This document shows positions 27,810 through 36,598 of a stretch of 64,000 nt of DNA, piece after piece. The notes beneath the pieces were generated by a model. It ran no database searches and was not told the DNA's origin. It saw nothing but the letters and a program-made list of their open reading frames with translations. The translations under genes were made by a program, and so were the position numbers. This stretch comes from Streptomyces sp. BK208 (lineage in GTDB: Bacteria > Actinomycetota > Actinomycetes > Streptomycetales > Streptomycetaceae): the NCBI RefSeq assembly GCF_004364245.1, contig NZ_SOAV01000001.1:372001-436000 (forward strand), read 5' to 3'. Numbering within the stretch: position 1 is the first letter of the stretch; every line of letters starts with the position of its first letter.

Positions 27810-30389
27810 ATGAGTACGGGCGCCGGGAACACCGGGAACACCGGGAACACCGGGAACACCGGGAACACCGACAGGATGCCGGGACGGCTGACGGCGCTGC
27901 TGATCGACGCCTCCACGCGGGCGATCGGCGCGGCCGGCGGCCATGTGGGCGGTGTGTACCTGCGCTCCCCCACCCCCGGCCTGCTGCGGCTGGCCGTCCT
28001 CGCCGGACTGCCGGGACCGCTGTTCCGCCCCTGGTGGCGGCTGCACGCCGACAGTCCCTTCCCGGTCGCCGACGCATACCGGCTGGGCGTACGCGTGGTG
28101 CTGCCCAACGCCCCCGAGACGATGCGCCGGTATCCCCAGTTCGCGGCCGGTCTGCCGTTTCCCTTCGGGTCCCTGTACGTGCCCGTCGCCACGGCGAGCC
28201 GGACCTACGGCGTGCTGACGGTCCTGCGTCCCCCCGCCCCCGACGCCGCCGACGTGCTGGAGGGCGCGGACGCGATGGCCGGCCTGGCGCACGGTCTGGC
28301 CGCGGCACTGGAGCGGCTGGACGCCGACCGGCACGCGCCACCGGTCTCCTGGGAGGGCGAGCCGCTGTGCGTACGGCCGCCCGCCTCGCGGCGGCTGCCG
28401 CAGCGTGCCGGAAGTTTCGACTGGGATCCGGACTCCGGCGCCCTCACCCCGGACGAGCCGATGTGCGCCCTGCTGGGCGTCGCGGCCGAAGCGGCCGGAA
28501 CCCCGGTCACGCTCGACACGCTCACCGGCGGCCTGGTCCCCGGCGACGGCCACCGGCTCGCCGCGGCGCTGCGGGACACCGCCGCCGGGCGGCCGCCCGG
28601 GCTGCCCCTGCACGTTCGGACCAGGGACGGCGCACCGCGCCTGGTGGAGCTGTGGCGGCCGCGGTCGGCGCCGCCCGTCGGCGGGCCGGTGCGGGGGACC
28701 GTGCGCGACCTCTTCGCCGGCACCGTGGCCGACGCCGCGGCCGACCTGCTGCCGGAGGGTGTCCTGTGCGTGGACCGGCTCGGCACCGTCGTCTACGCGA
28801 ACCCCCGCGCCGCCGGGTTCCTGGGCGGGACGCGGGCGGCGCTGGTCGGCCGTTCGCTGTGGGAGGCGGTGCCCTGGCTGGACCAGGCCGCCTACGAGGA
28901 CCACCTGCGCGGTGCGCTGCTCTCCCCCGAACCGGTCCGCTTCCATGTCCGGCGGCCGCCGGACACCGGCCACCGCACGGCGCCGCGGCCCTACGAGGGT
29001 GACTGGCTCGCCGTCTGCGTGTATCCCGGACCCGACTTCATGACGGCCACGCTCCGCCCGGCCAACCGGGTGGCCGACGCCTCCGCCGGCCTCACGCCCG
29101 AGCACGGCGCGCCCGAGGCGGATCCCTCGGCCGACCCGCCGGTCGCCTCCACGGCACCGGAGTACCGCCCCATCGTCCTGGCCGTGGCCCTGACCGAGGC
29201 GGTCACCGCCCGCCAGGTGTCCGCCGTGGTCGTACGGGAGCTGCTCTCGGCGTTCGGCGGCCGCCGCCTCGCCATCTACCTGCTCCAGGACCGCCATCTG
29301 CACCTGGCCTGGGAGACGGGCTTCCCGCCCGGCTTCCTCGCCCCCTTCGAAGGGGTGCCGCTGGACGCCCGGCTGCCCGGCGTGGAGACGCTGACCAGCG
29401 GCAGGCCCCTCTTCTTCGACACGATGCAGGCGCTCGCCGCCGCGTACCCGGGCATCCCGCTGGACGCCACGGAGGGCGCCCGCGCCTTCCTGCCGCTGAT
29501 CGCCTCCGGGCGCCCGGTCGGCTCCTGCATCCTCGGCTTCGAACGTGCCCGGGGCTTCAGCGCCGAGGAGCGCTCGGTGCTCACCGCCCTCGCCGGGCTC
29601 ATCGCCCACGCCATGGAGAAGGCCCGGCGCTACGAGTCCGAGACCGCGCTCGCCCGCGGGCTGCAGGAGGTGCTGCTGCCCCGGCGGCTGCCCGCGCACC
29701 CGCTCCTGGAGACCGCGGGCCGCTATCTGCCCGGCACCCAGGGCATGGAGGTGGGCGGCGACTGGTACGACGTGGTGGCCTCCGGGGACGGCATGGCGCT
29801 GGTCATCGGGGACGTGCAGGGCCACGGTGTGCAGGCCGCGGCCACCATGGGGCAACTGCGCAGCGCCGTGCGTGCCTTCGCCCTCGGAGACCGTCCGCCC
29901 GACGAGGTGATGAGCGGGGTCGACCACCTGCTGGCCGATCTGGACCCCGGTCTGTTCGCGAGCTGCTGCTACATCCGGCTCGACCCGGCCACCGGACGTG
30001 CCCGCGCCGCCCGCGCGGGCCATCCGCCGCCGTTGCTGCGCCACCCGGACGGACGCACCGGGACCCTCGACCTGCCCGGCGGGATGGTGCTCGGGGTGGA
30101 CCCGGGCGCGCCCTACCCGCTGACCGAGTTCGAGATGGAGCCCGGTGCCGTGCTCGCCCTCTACACGGACGGTCTCGTGGAGCGGCCCGGCACCGACATC
30201 GACGACGGGATCACCGCCCTCGGCCGTGCCCTCGCCCGGGCCGGGGCGCCCGCCGCACAGCCGGGGAACCGTTCACTCGCGGGCGTCGCGGACCGCATCG
30301 TGGTGACCGCCCGGCACACCACGGACCGCCCCGACGACATCGCGCTGCTGCTCGCCACCCGCCGGGCCCGGCCCGGGAGCACCGGGTGA
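27810..30389 (+). CDS. Multi-domain sensor PP2C/SpoIIE-type phosphatase
   Basis: An 859-residue soluble protein. A short repeat of five GNT triplets starts the chain (about 5-19). A first GAF-like sensor lies at about 25-170, then a PAS-like region around 310-410 (EGVLCVDRLGTVVYANPRAAGFLGG). A second GAF-like domain is at about 450-610, and the C-terminal PP2C domain begins with ARGLQEVLLPRRLP and carries VGGDWYDVV and IGDVQGHGVQAAATMGQLR aspartates. It should dephosphorylate an STAS antagonist in response to signals. The ATG at 27810 follows GAGGTGGGG; the upstream open frame is not coding. Confidence 0.9.
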   Translation: MSTGAGNTGNTGNTGNTGNTDRMPGRLTALLIDASTRAIGAAGGHVGGVYLRSPTPGLLRLAVLAGLPGPLFRPWWRLHADSPFPVADAYRLGVRVVLPNAPETMRRYPQFAAGLPFPFGSLYVPVATASRTYGVLTVLRPPAPDAADVLEGADAMAGLAHGLAAALERLDADRHAPPVSWEGEPLCVRPPASRRLPQRAGSFDWDPDSGALTPDEPMCALLGVAAEAAGTPVTLDTLTGGLVPGDGHRLAAALRDTAAGRPPGLPLHVRTRDGAPRLVELWRPRSAPPVGGPVRGTVRDLFAGTVADAAADLLPEGVLCVDRLGTVVYANPRAAGFLGGTRAALVGRSLWEAVPWLDQAAYEDHLRGALLSPEPVRFHVRRPPDTGHRTAPRPYEGDWLAVCVYPGPDFMTATLRPANRVADASAGLTPEHGAPEADPSADPPVASTAPEYRPIVLAVALTEAVTARQVSAVVVRELLSAFGGRRLAIYLLQDRHLHLAWETGFPPGFLAPFEGVPLDARLPGVETLTSGRPLFFDTMQALAAAYPGIPLDATEGARAFLPLIASGRPVGSCILGFERARGFSAEERSVLTALAGLIAHAMEKARRYESETALARGLQEVLLPRRLPAHPLLETAGRYLPGTQGMEVGGDWYDVVASGDGMALVIGDVQGHGVQAAATMGQLRSAVRAFALGDRPPDEVMSGVDHLLADLDPGLFASCCYIRLDPATGRARAARAGHPPPLLRHPDGRTGTLDLPGGMVLGVDPGAPYPLTEFEMEPGAVLALYTDGLVERPGTDIDDGITALGRALARAGAPAAQPGNRSLAGVADRIVVTARHTTDRPDDIALLLATRRARPGSTG

Positions 30390-30510
30390 GACCGGCCGCG
30401 GACGGTCCGCGTCCTGCCGGGGCGTACCCGAGCGGGCCCCGTCCGGCGGCCCGTCCTGCCCCAGGGGGTGCCCCTCGCCTCCCGGGGCCCGGCAGTGTAG
30501 ACATGAGCAC

Positions 30511-33258
30511 ATGGTCCGACTGATGGGTCGATCGGGAGAACGGTCACCCCGTCGTCCCGGCGGCCCGCACGCCCGACACCGGCAGGACGCGGACCGGTCA
30601 CGGCGGGGAGGGGCCGCGGGGCGGCCTGCCTCGGCACTGCGCTCCGCACTGTCCGGACGCAGTGTGGCCGGCCAGGTCTTCGTGATGAACGTGGTCATCG
30701 TGCTGCTGCTGGTGGTGGCCGCGGCGGTGGCGCTGGTGCTCCAGGTGCGGCACGACAGCACGGTGGAGGCCCGCAACCGCTCCGTCTCCGTGGCCGCGAC
30801 CTTCGCCAACTCCCCCGGCGTCCGCGAGGCGCTGCGCGCCCCCGACCCCTCGGCGGTGCTCCAGCCCCGCGCCGAGGCGGTGCGCAAGGCCACGGGCGTC
30901 GACTTCGTGGTCGTCACCAACCCGGAGGGCATCCGCTACACCCATCCCAAGCCGGACCGCATCGGCAAGAAGTTCGTCGGGAACATCGAGCCCGCACTGG
31001 CCGGGGAGACGGTGACGGAGGAGATCGAGGGCACCATCGGCCCACTGGTCCAGGCCATCGTGCCCGTCGAGGACCCCGACGGCAGAGTGGTGGGCACGGT
31101 CTCGGCGGGCATCACGACGGAGAACGTGGGCGGCGTCGCCGACCGTCAGCTGCCCCTCGTGCTGATCGCGGCCGCCGTCGGACTGGCCCTGGCGACGGGG
31201 GGCACGGCGCTGGTCAGCCGGCGGCTGATGCGGCAGACGCACGGCCTGGGGCCGCACGAGATGACCCGGATGTACGAACACCACGACGCCGTCCTGCACA
31301 GCGTCCGCGAGGGTGTGCTCATCGTCGGCGCCGAGGGCAGGCTGCTGCTCTCCAACGACGAGGCCCGGCGGCTGCTCGACCTGCCCGCCGACGCCGAGGG
31401 GCGGCCGGTCGGCGCGCTCGGACTGCCGTCGGACCTGGCGGAGCTGCTGGCCTCCGGTCAGACCGCCACCGACGAGGTGCACCTGGTCAAGGACCGGCTG
31501 CTGGCCATCAACCAGCGTCCCACCGACGTGCGGGGCGGCCCGGCCGGCAGCGTCGCCACCCTGCGCGACTCCACCGAGCTGCGCGCCCTGTCCGGCCGGG
31601 CCGAGACCGCCCGGGAGCGCCTGGACATCCTCTACGCGGCCGGGGTGGGCATCGGGACCAGTCTGGACGTCACGCGCACCGCCCAGGAACTGGGCGAACT
31701 GGCCGTGCCCCGGTTCGCGGACTACGTCTCCGTCGACCTGTTCGACACCGTGCTGGCCGGCGGTCAGCCGGGCGGCGTGACACCGCTGCGCCGCACCGCG
31801 CTCAGCGGCATCACCGGGGAGGTCCCGCTGTATCCGGTGGGACACCAGATCCGCTACGTGGACTCCTCGCCCCAGGCCCGCACGCTGCGCACCGGCCGGG
31901 CCGTCCTGGAGCCCCGGCTCGGCGAGGCCCCGGGCTGGCAGGCGCAGGACCACGAGCGTTCCGCGCAGGTGGTGGAGTACGGCGTCCACTCGTTGATCAC
32001 CGTCCCGCTGCGCGCGGGGACCCTGGTGCTGGGGGTGGTGTGCTTCTGGCGTTCGGTCAAGCCCGAGCCGTTCGACGAGGACGAGCTGGCGCTGGCCGAG
32101 GAGCTGGTCGCGCGGGCCGCCGTCTCCATCGACAACGCCCGCCGCTACACCCGCGAGCACAGCATGGCGGTCACCCTCCAGCGCAGCCTGCTGCCCCGCA
32201 GGCTGCCCGACCAGAACGCCCTGGACGTCGCCTACCGCTACCTGCCCGCGCAGGCGGGGGTCGGCGGGGACTGGTTCGACGTGCTGCCGCTGTCCGGGGC
32301 CCGGGTCGCGCTCGTCGTCGGAGACGTCGTCGGGCACGGGCTGCACGCCGCGGCCACCATGGGCCGGCTGCGGACGGCGGTGCACAACTTCACCGCTCTC
32401 GACCTGCCGCCCGACGAGCTGCTGGGACTGCTGGACGAGCTGGTCGGCCGCATCGACCAGGACGAGGCGGCCGACGACAGCACCGCCCCGGTGACCGGCG
32501 CGACCTGCCTCTACGCGATCTACGACCCGGTCGCCGGCTCCTGTGTGATCGCCCGGGCGGGTCATCCGCCGCCCGCCCTGATCCGGCCCGACGGCACCGT
32601 GGAGTTCCCCGAGGTGCCCGCGGGGCCCCCGCTGGGCCTGGGCGGACTGCCCTTCGAGACGACGGAACTGCGGCTGGCCGAGGGCAGCCGCCTCGTGCTG
32701 TACACCGACGGGCTGGTCGAGGACCGCGAGCACGACATCGACGTCGGCCTGGAAGAGCTGCGCCGAGCGCTGGAGGCGGCCGGTGAGACTCCCGAGGAGA
32801 CCTGCCGGACGGTCCTGGACGCCCGGCTGCCGGACCGCCCGGGCGACGACATCGCCCTGCTGGTGGCCCGTACCCGGACGCTGGGCCCGGACCAGGTCGC
32901 CGAGTGGGACGTGCCGAACGATCCGGCGGCCGTCGCCCAGGTGCGTTCCCAGGTCACCCGGCGGCTGGACGAGTGGGGCCTCGACGAGCTGGCGTTCACC
33001 ACGGAGCTGATCCTCAGCGAGCTGGTCACCAACGCGATCCGGTACGGAGGCGAGACCGTCCACGTGCGGGTGGTGCGTGACCGCAGCCTGATCTGCGAGG
33101 TGTTCGACAGCAGCAGCACCTCCCCCCATCTGCGCTACGCGGCCATGACGGACGAGGGCGGGCGCGGACTGTTCCTGGTCGCGCAGCTCGCGGAGCGGTG
33201 GGGAACCCGCTACACGCCGGCCGGCAAGGTCATCTGGGCGGAGCAGCCGGTGCCCTGA
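30511..33258 (+). CDS. Membrane-anchored sensor phosphatase/ATPase (Cache-PAS-GAF-PP2C-HATPase)
   Basis: The 915-residue protein joins a full signalling route. After a basic N terminus, TM1 is near residues 50-75 (VFVMNVVIVLLLVVAAAVALVL). An extracellular CitA/DcuS-like Cache sensor follows at about 80-205 (FVVVTNPEGIRYTHPKPDRIGKKF) and TM2 is near 210-232. A PAS region lies at about 255-350, a GAF domain at about 365-540, and a PP2C domain at 555-785 (VGGDWFDVLPL, VGDVVGHGLHAA). An RsbW-like ATPase ends the chain (SELVTNAIRYGG). Phosphatase and anti-sigma kinase modules thus sit in one chain. The start is uncertain; an ATG at 30523 is an alternative. Confidence 0.88.
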   Translation: MVRLMGRSGERSPRRPGGPHARHRQDADRSRRGGAAGRPASALRSALSGRSVAGQVFVMNVVIVLLLVVAAAVALVLQVRHDSTVEARNRSVSVAATFANSPGVREALRAPDPSAVLQPRAEAVRKATGVDFVVVTNPEGIRYTHPKPDRIGKKFVGNIEPALAGETVTEEIEGTIGPLVQAIVPVEDPDGRVVGTVSAGITTENVGGVADRQLPLVLIAAAVGLALATGGTALVSRRLMRQTHGLGPHEMTRMYEHHDAVLHSVREGVLIVGAEGRLLLSNDEARRLLDLPADAEGRPVGALGLPSDLAELLASGQTATDEVHLVKDRLLAINQRPTDVRGGPAGSVATLRDSTELRALSGRAETARERLDILYAAGVGIGTSLDVTRTAQELGELAVPRFADYVSVDLFDTVLAGGQPGGVTPLRRTALSGITGEVPLYPVGHQIRYVDSSPQARTLRTGRAVLEPRLGEAPGWQAQDHERSAQVVEYGVHSLITVPLRAGTLVLGVVCFWRSVKPEPFDEDELALAEELVARAAVSIDNARRYTREHSMAVTLQRSLLPRRLPDQNALDVAYRYLPAQAGVGGDWFDVLPLSGARVALVVGDVVGHGLHAAATMGRLRTAVHNFTALDLPPDELLGLLDELVGRIDQDEAADDSTAPVTGATCLYAIYDPVAGSCVIARAGHPPPALIRPDGTVEFPEVPAGPPLGLGGLPFETTELRLAEGSRLVLYTDGLVEDREHDIDVGLEELRRALEAAGETPEETCRTVLDARLPDRPGDDIALLVARTRTLGPDQVAEWDVPNDPAAVAQVRSQVTRRLDEWGLDELAFTTELILSELVTNAIRYGGETVHVRVVRDRSLICEVFDSSSTSPHLRYAAMTDEGGRGLFLVAQLAERWGTRYTPAGKVIWAEQPVP

Positions 33259-33329
33259 CGGGAACGGGCCGGGGCGGGAGCCGGTCCGTACCGATCATGT
33301 GCGAGGCGGGTGCCCAGTACGCCGATTGT

Positions 33330-33352
33330 CTGATAGGAAACCTTCCTATCAG
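33330..33352. promoter_or_regulatory. Inverted repeat operator upstream of chitosanase
   Basis: CTGATAGGAA and TTCCTATCAG form perfect 10-bp arms around ACC, 39 bp before the chitosanase start. It resembles the AGGAAA..TTTCCT palindromes bound by the ROK-type repressor CsnR upstream of streptomycete chitosanase genes. Symmetry is seen; the regulator is inferred from family knowledge. Confidence 0.7.
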
Positions 33353-33391
33353 TGCCCGGCACTCCCGACCCCCACGACTCCTGGAGATTCC

Positions 33392-34237
33392 GTGCGGCAC
33401 CCCATCCCTGATCCGGCGCGCCCCGAAGGGCCTTCGCGCCGTACCGTGCTCGCCATGGCTTGTGTGTCCCTGGCGACGGTCCCCCTCCTCACCCCCTCGC
33501 GCGCCTCGGCGGCATCCGCGCGCGTGACGGGACTCGACGACCCGGCGAAGAAGGAGATCGCCATGCAACTGGTGTCGAGCGCCGAGAACTCCTCGCTCGA
33601 CTGGAAGGCGCAGTACCGCTACATCGAGGACATCGGCGACGGCCGCGGCTACACCGCCGGCGTCGTCGGCTTCTGCTCGGGCACCGGCGACATGCTCGAC
33701 CTGGTCGAGCTGTACGCCCGGCGCAACCCCGGGAACGTCCTCGCGCCCTACCTGCCGGCGCTGCGCCGGGTGGACGGCTCGGACTCCCACGAGGGACTGG
33801 ACCCCGCCTTCCCGGACGACTGGCGCCGGGCCGCGGACGAGGATCCGCAGTTCCGCCGCGCCCAGGACGACGAGCGCGACCGCGTGTACTTCGACCCGGC
33901 GGTCCGGCGCGGCAAGGAGGACGGGCTGCGCACGCTGGGCCAGTTCGCGTACTACGACGCGATCGTCATGCACGGCGACGGCGGCGACCCGCTGAGCTTC
34001 GGCAGCATCCGCGAGCGGGCCCTGGGCCGTGCCCGGCCGCCGGCTCAGGGCGGCGACGAGGTCGCCTACCTGCACGCCTTCCTCGACGAGCGGGTGTGGG
34101 CCATGAGGCAGGAGGAGGCGCACAGCGACACCAGCCGGGTCGACACGGCGCAGCGCGTCTTCCTGGACGAGGGGAATCTGGACCTGGATCCGCCGCTGGA
34201 CTGGTACGTCTACGGGGACCGCTACCACATCGGCTGA
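33392..34237 (+). CDS. csn: Secreted chitosanase, GH46
   Basis: A 281-residue secreted GH46 enzyme that cleaves partly deacetylated chitosan. The signal peptide holds twin arginines (SRRTVLAMAC), so Tat export is likely, with cleavage near SRASA (about residue 40). By comparison with known GH46 enzymes, the catalytic pair is E65 (SSAENSSLDW) and D83 (IGDGRGYTAG). The family blocks FCSGTGDMLDLVELY and YDAIVMHGDGGDP are present. The GTG at 33392 follows CTGGAG. A strong palindrome precedes it and two hairpins follow, so it is a single-gene regulated unit. Confidence 0.95.
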   Translation: MRHPIPDPARPEGPSRRTVLAMACVSLATVPLLTPSRASAASARVTGLDDPAKKEIAMQLVSSAENSSLDWKAQYRYIEDIGDGRGYTAGVVGFCSGTGDMLDLVELYARRNPGNVLAPYLPALRRVDGSDSHEGLDPAFPDDWRRAADEDPQFRRAQDDERDRVYFDPAVRRGKEDGLRTLGQFAYYDAIVMHGDGGDPLSFGSIRERALGRARPPAQGGDEVAYLHAFLDERVWAMRQEEAHSDTSRVDTAQRVFLDEGNLDLDPPLDWYVYGDRYHIG

Positions 34238-34260
34238 TCCCTCCGGGCCCCGGTGAGGCC

Positions 34261-34338
34261 GGCGGCCCCGGAACCTCCGGGGCCGCCGCGCACGACGCGG
34301 GCCGCGGAACCGGCCGTGTGCCGGTTCCGCGGCCCGCG
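34261..34338. terminator. Two tandem hairpins between chitosanase and CsbD-like gene
   Basis: First hairpin: 12-bp arms 34261-34272 and 34276-34287. Second: perfect 19-bp arms 34296-34314 and 34320-34338 with a CGTGT loop. They separate convergent genes. Confidence 0.8.
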
Positions 34339-34360
34339 CGGGGTGCGAAGCGTTCCGGGG

Positions 34361-34534
34361 TCAGTGCCGGAACACGTCCTTGCCCTTCTCCTTGGCCTGC
34401 CGTGCGTCGCCCTTTGACTGCTCGGCGCGTCCCTCGGCCGTCATCCTCTCGTTGCCGACGGCCCGGCCGACCGTTTCCTTGGCCTTCCCCTTGGCCTGCT
34501 CCGTCTTCGCCTTGGACTTCTCATTGGCGGCCAC
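34361..34534 (-). CDS. CsbD-family small stress protein
   Basis: A 57-residue gene starting at a GTG at 34534. The product has the CsbD pattern of short Lys/Glu/Ala-rich helices: KAKTEQAKGKAKETVGRAVGN, then MTAEGRAEQSKGDARQAKEKGKD. CsbD proteins are general-stress proteins of unknown molecular role, under sigmaB in Bacillus. GAGGTGAA lies before the start. It is convergent with the chitosanase gene and divergent from a second tiny gene at 34696. Confidence 0.88.
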   Translation of the reverse strand: MAANEKSKAKTEQAKGKAKETVGRAVGNERMTAEGRAEQSKGDARQAKEKGKDVFRH

Positions 34535-34621
34535 AGTGCTTCACCTCTCGGCGTTCGCTTGCGATGTCCTGTCCGGCGGGTCGCCCGGAACGGAGATCTC
34601 AAACGTGCGGATGTACGCCGG

Positions 34622-34646
34622 GGGTGTGCGGCGGGCCGCTGGGTAA
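34622..34646 (+). promoter_or_regulatory. Weak sigmaB-like promoter before 48-residue gene
   Basis: GGGT (34622-34625), 15 bp, then GGGTAA (34641-34646) is one base off the sigmaB -10 consensus GGGTAC/T. It lies 50 bp before the ATG at 34696. Confidence 0.3.
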
Positions 34647-34695
34647 CAGCAACGGCAAGGCAGTACGTCGTCGACTCGGAGGAACGAGGAACGTC

Positions 34696-34842
34696 ATGGC
34701 CGGAGTGATGAACCGGATCAAGGAGTTCGCCCGCAGCCCGCAGGGGCGCCGGGCGGCCGAGCAGGTGCGCCGGGCCGCCTCGGACCCGCGCCGGCGCGCG
34801 CAGGCCCAGGAGATGCTGCGCAGGTTCGGCAAGCGGCGCTGA
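34696..34842 (+). CDS. Small basic hypothetical protein
   Basis: A 48-residue, strongly basic protein (MAGVMNRIKEFARSPQGR, then QVRRAASDPRRRAQAQEMLRRFGKRR) that should form one amphipathic helix. GAGGA precedes the ATG. Similar short proteins are common in streptomycetes but I know no function. The frame is open well upstream as antisense and spacer; only this part has a good start. It ends 22 bp from the convergent MFS gene. Confidence 0.6.
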   Translation: MAGVMNRIKEFARSPQGRRAAEQVRRAASDPRRRAQAQEMLRRFGKRR

Positions 34843-34864
34843 GCCGGCGGGCGGTGAGGGGCGG

Positions 34865-36334
34865 TCAGCCCTGGCCCGCGTGGGTGTGGCTGTGGGACGT
34901 TTCCGGCGGGCAGTCCCGGTCGTCGTCGGGACGGTCCCGGCGCCAGTCGCGGACCGCGACGGTCAGCGCGCAGAGCATGGCGGCGACGCCGGTGCCCACC
35001 GACAGGGCCACGGCGTCGTGGTAGTCGTCGTGGGTGGCGTTCAGCGTCAGGTAGAAGAGGCCCGGCAGCGCGGCGGTGCCCACGGCGCCGCCCAGCCGCT
35101 GCCCGGTCTGCAGGGCGCCCCCGGCCGCGCCCGCCATCCGGACCGGCACGTCCCGCAGCGTCATGGTGATGTTCGGGGAGATGACGCAGCCGCTGCCGAG
35201 ACCGCCGACCAGCAGGGCCGGGGCGGCGAGCCAGGCGGCCGGGCCGGAGGGGGCGAGCCAGAGCAGCAGCGCGGTCGTGCCGAGTCCCGCCATCACGGCG
35301 ACCAGACCCCAGACCGTCAGCAGCCGGCCGAGCCGTTCGACCAGCCGCCCCGCCACGGCCGCGGCGACGGCCGAGCCCACGGCGAACGGGGTCACCGCCA
35401 GGCCGGACACGAGCGGTGAGTAGTTCAGCCCGTTCTGGAAGTAGAGCGCGAAGACGAGCCACACCCCGCTGAATCCGACGAAGTAGAGGGCGGCCAGTCC
35501 CGCGCCGGTCGCGTAACCGCGGGTCTCGGTGAGCAGCCCCGGTTCCAGCAAGGGCTGCCCGCCCCGCCGGGCGACGCGGCGCTCCCACCGGGCGAAGGCG
35601 GTCAGGACCAGCACCCCCGACGGGAACAGCCACCACACCTCGGTGAGCCCGCCGCCCTCGGCGAGGACCAGCGGCAGCATCAGCGCCAGGATGCCCGCAC
35701 CGAGCAGCGTCACCCCCACCGGGTCGAGCCGCCCCTTGCCGCCGGGCGCCACCCGGGGCAGCAGGCGGAAGCCGAGGAACAGGGCGAGCAGGCCGACCGG
35801 CACGTTGACGTAGAAGATCCACCGCCAGCCCTCGGGTCCCGCCAGCGCCAGGATCAGGCCGCCGACGACCGGACCCACGGCGCTGGAGACCCCGACGGTG
35901 GCACCGAAGAGCCCGAACGCGCGCCCGCGTTCCGCGCCCCGGAAGAGCTGCTGGATGAGCGCCGAGTTCTGCGGTGCGAGGCTGCCCGCGGCGACTCCCT
36001 GGGCGAGCCGGGCGACGATGAGCAGTCCGATGCCGGGGGCTGCGCCCGCCGCGGCGCTGCAGAGCACGAAGGCGGCCAGGGCGACGAGGAAGACACGACG
36101 CCGGCCGAAGGCGTCGCCGATCCGGCCCGCGGTCACCAGGGTCAGGGCGAAGGCGAGCGCGTAGCCGGAAACGACCCACTGCACGGAGGCGGGCGAGGCG
36201 TGCAGGCCCTGCTGCATGGAGGGCAGCGCGACGGCGACGATCGTCACGTCCAGCAGGGTCATGAAACCGGCGACCAGGGTCACCCACAGGGCCCGCCACC
36301 GGTTGGGATCCAGTTCGTCGTCCGGACGCTGCAC
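34865..36334 (-). CDS. MFS drug-efflux transporter, DHA2 (EmrB/QacA) type
   Basis: A 489-residue transporter with about 14 transmembrane helices. Motifs include LDVTIVAVALPSMQQGL in helix 1, GRIGDAFGRRRVFL (motif A), RLAQGVAAGSLAPQNSALI and GPVVGGLILALAGPEGWRWIFYVNVPVG (motif C region), all typical of proton-driven multidrug exporters. The GTG at 36334 has GGGGAG before it; the longer open frame is not used. The C terminus is His/Asp-rich and cytoplasmic. No adjacent regulator is present, so the substrate is open. Confidence 0.92.
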   Translation of the reverse strand: MQRPDDELDPNRWRALWVTLVAGFMTLLDVTIVAVALPSMQQGLHASPASVQWVVSGYALAFALTLVTAGRIGDAFGRRRVFLVALAAFVLCSAAAGAAPGIGLLIVARLAQGVAAGSLAPQNSALIQQLFRGAERGRAFGLFGATVGVSSAVGPVVGGLILALAGPEGWRWIFYVNVPVGLLALFLGFRLLPRVAPGGKGRLDPVGVTLLGAGILALMLPLVLAEGGGLTEVWWLFPSGVLVLTAFARWERRVARRGGQPLLEPGLLTETRGYATGAGLAALYFVGFSGVWLVFALYFQNGLNYSPLVSGLAVTPFAVGSAVAAAVAGRLVERLGRLLTVWGLVAVMAGLGTTALLLWLAPSGPAAWLAAPALLVGGLGSGCVISPNITMTLRDVPVRMAGAAGGALQTGQRLGGAVGTAALPGLFYLTLNATHDDYHDAVALSVGTGVAAMLCALTVAVRDWRRDRPDDDRDCPPETSHSHTHAGQG

Positions 36335-36533
36335 ACGGACTCCCCTCGCGAGACGGCTCGGGACGTGCCACTGCGTCCCCCGCCCTGCGTCACCCGTGAC
36401 CGGCGCTTCAAACCAGCGCCCGGCCCGCACCACGCCCCGCGGCGGCGTCGGGGCTCGAGCCGGAACCCAAACCCGGACCATGGGTTCCCATAAGAGCTGC
36501 TTATGACCTCATAGACCGGACCCGCGTACCGAC

Positions 36534-36552
36534 TTAGGCTTGCCTCAGCTTA
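36534..36552 (+). promoter_or_regulatory. Iron-box-like site upstream of fprA
   Basis: TTAGGCTTGCCTCAGCTTA agrees at 14 of 19 positions with the IdeR/DmdR iron box TTAGGTTAGGCTCACCTAA. A second CTTAGGCTT starts at 36549, 16 bp after the first. The site lies 47 bp before the reductase ATG. Binding is inferred. Confidence 0.5.
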
Positions 36553-36598
36553 GGCTTCCCGGTGAGTCGATCTGTCACCGCTCGAAGGGAACCTGAAC

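Noticed and set aside
27774..30044. 756-residue minus-strand open frame
   Set aside because: Antisense shadow of the phosphatase at 27810; composition is Gly/Arg/Gln-rich with no motif.
30598..33129. 843-residue open frame on the minus strand
   Set aside because: It is antisense to the sensor phosphatase at 30511, which has clear domains. Such frames come from the GC-rich third codon position.
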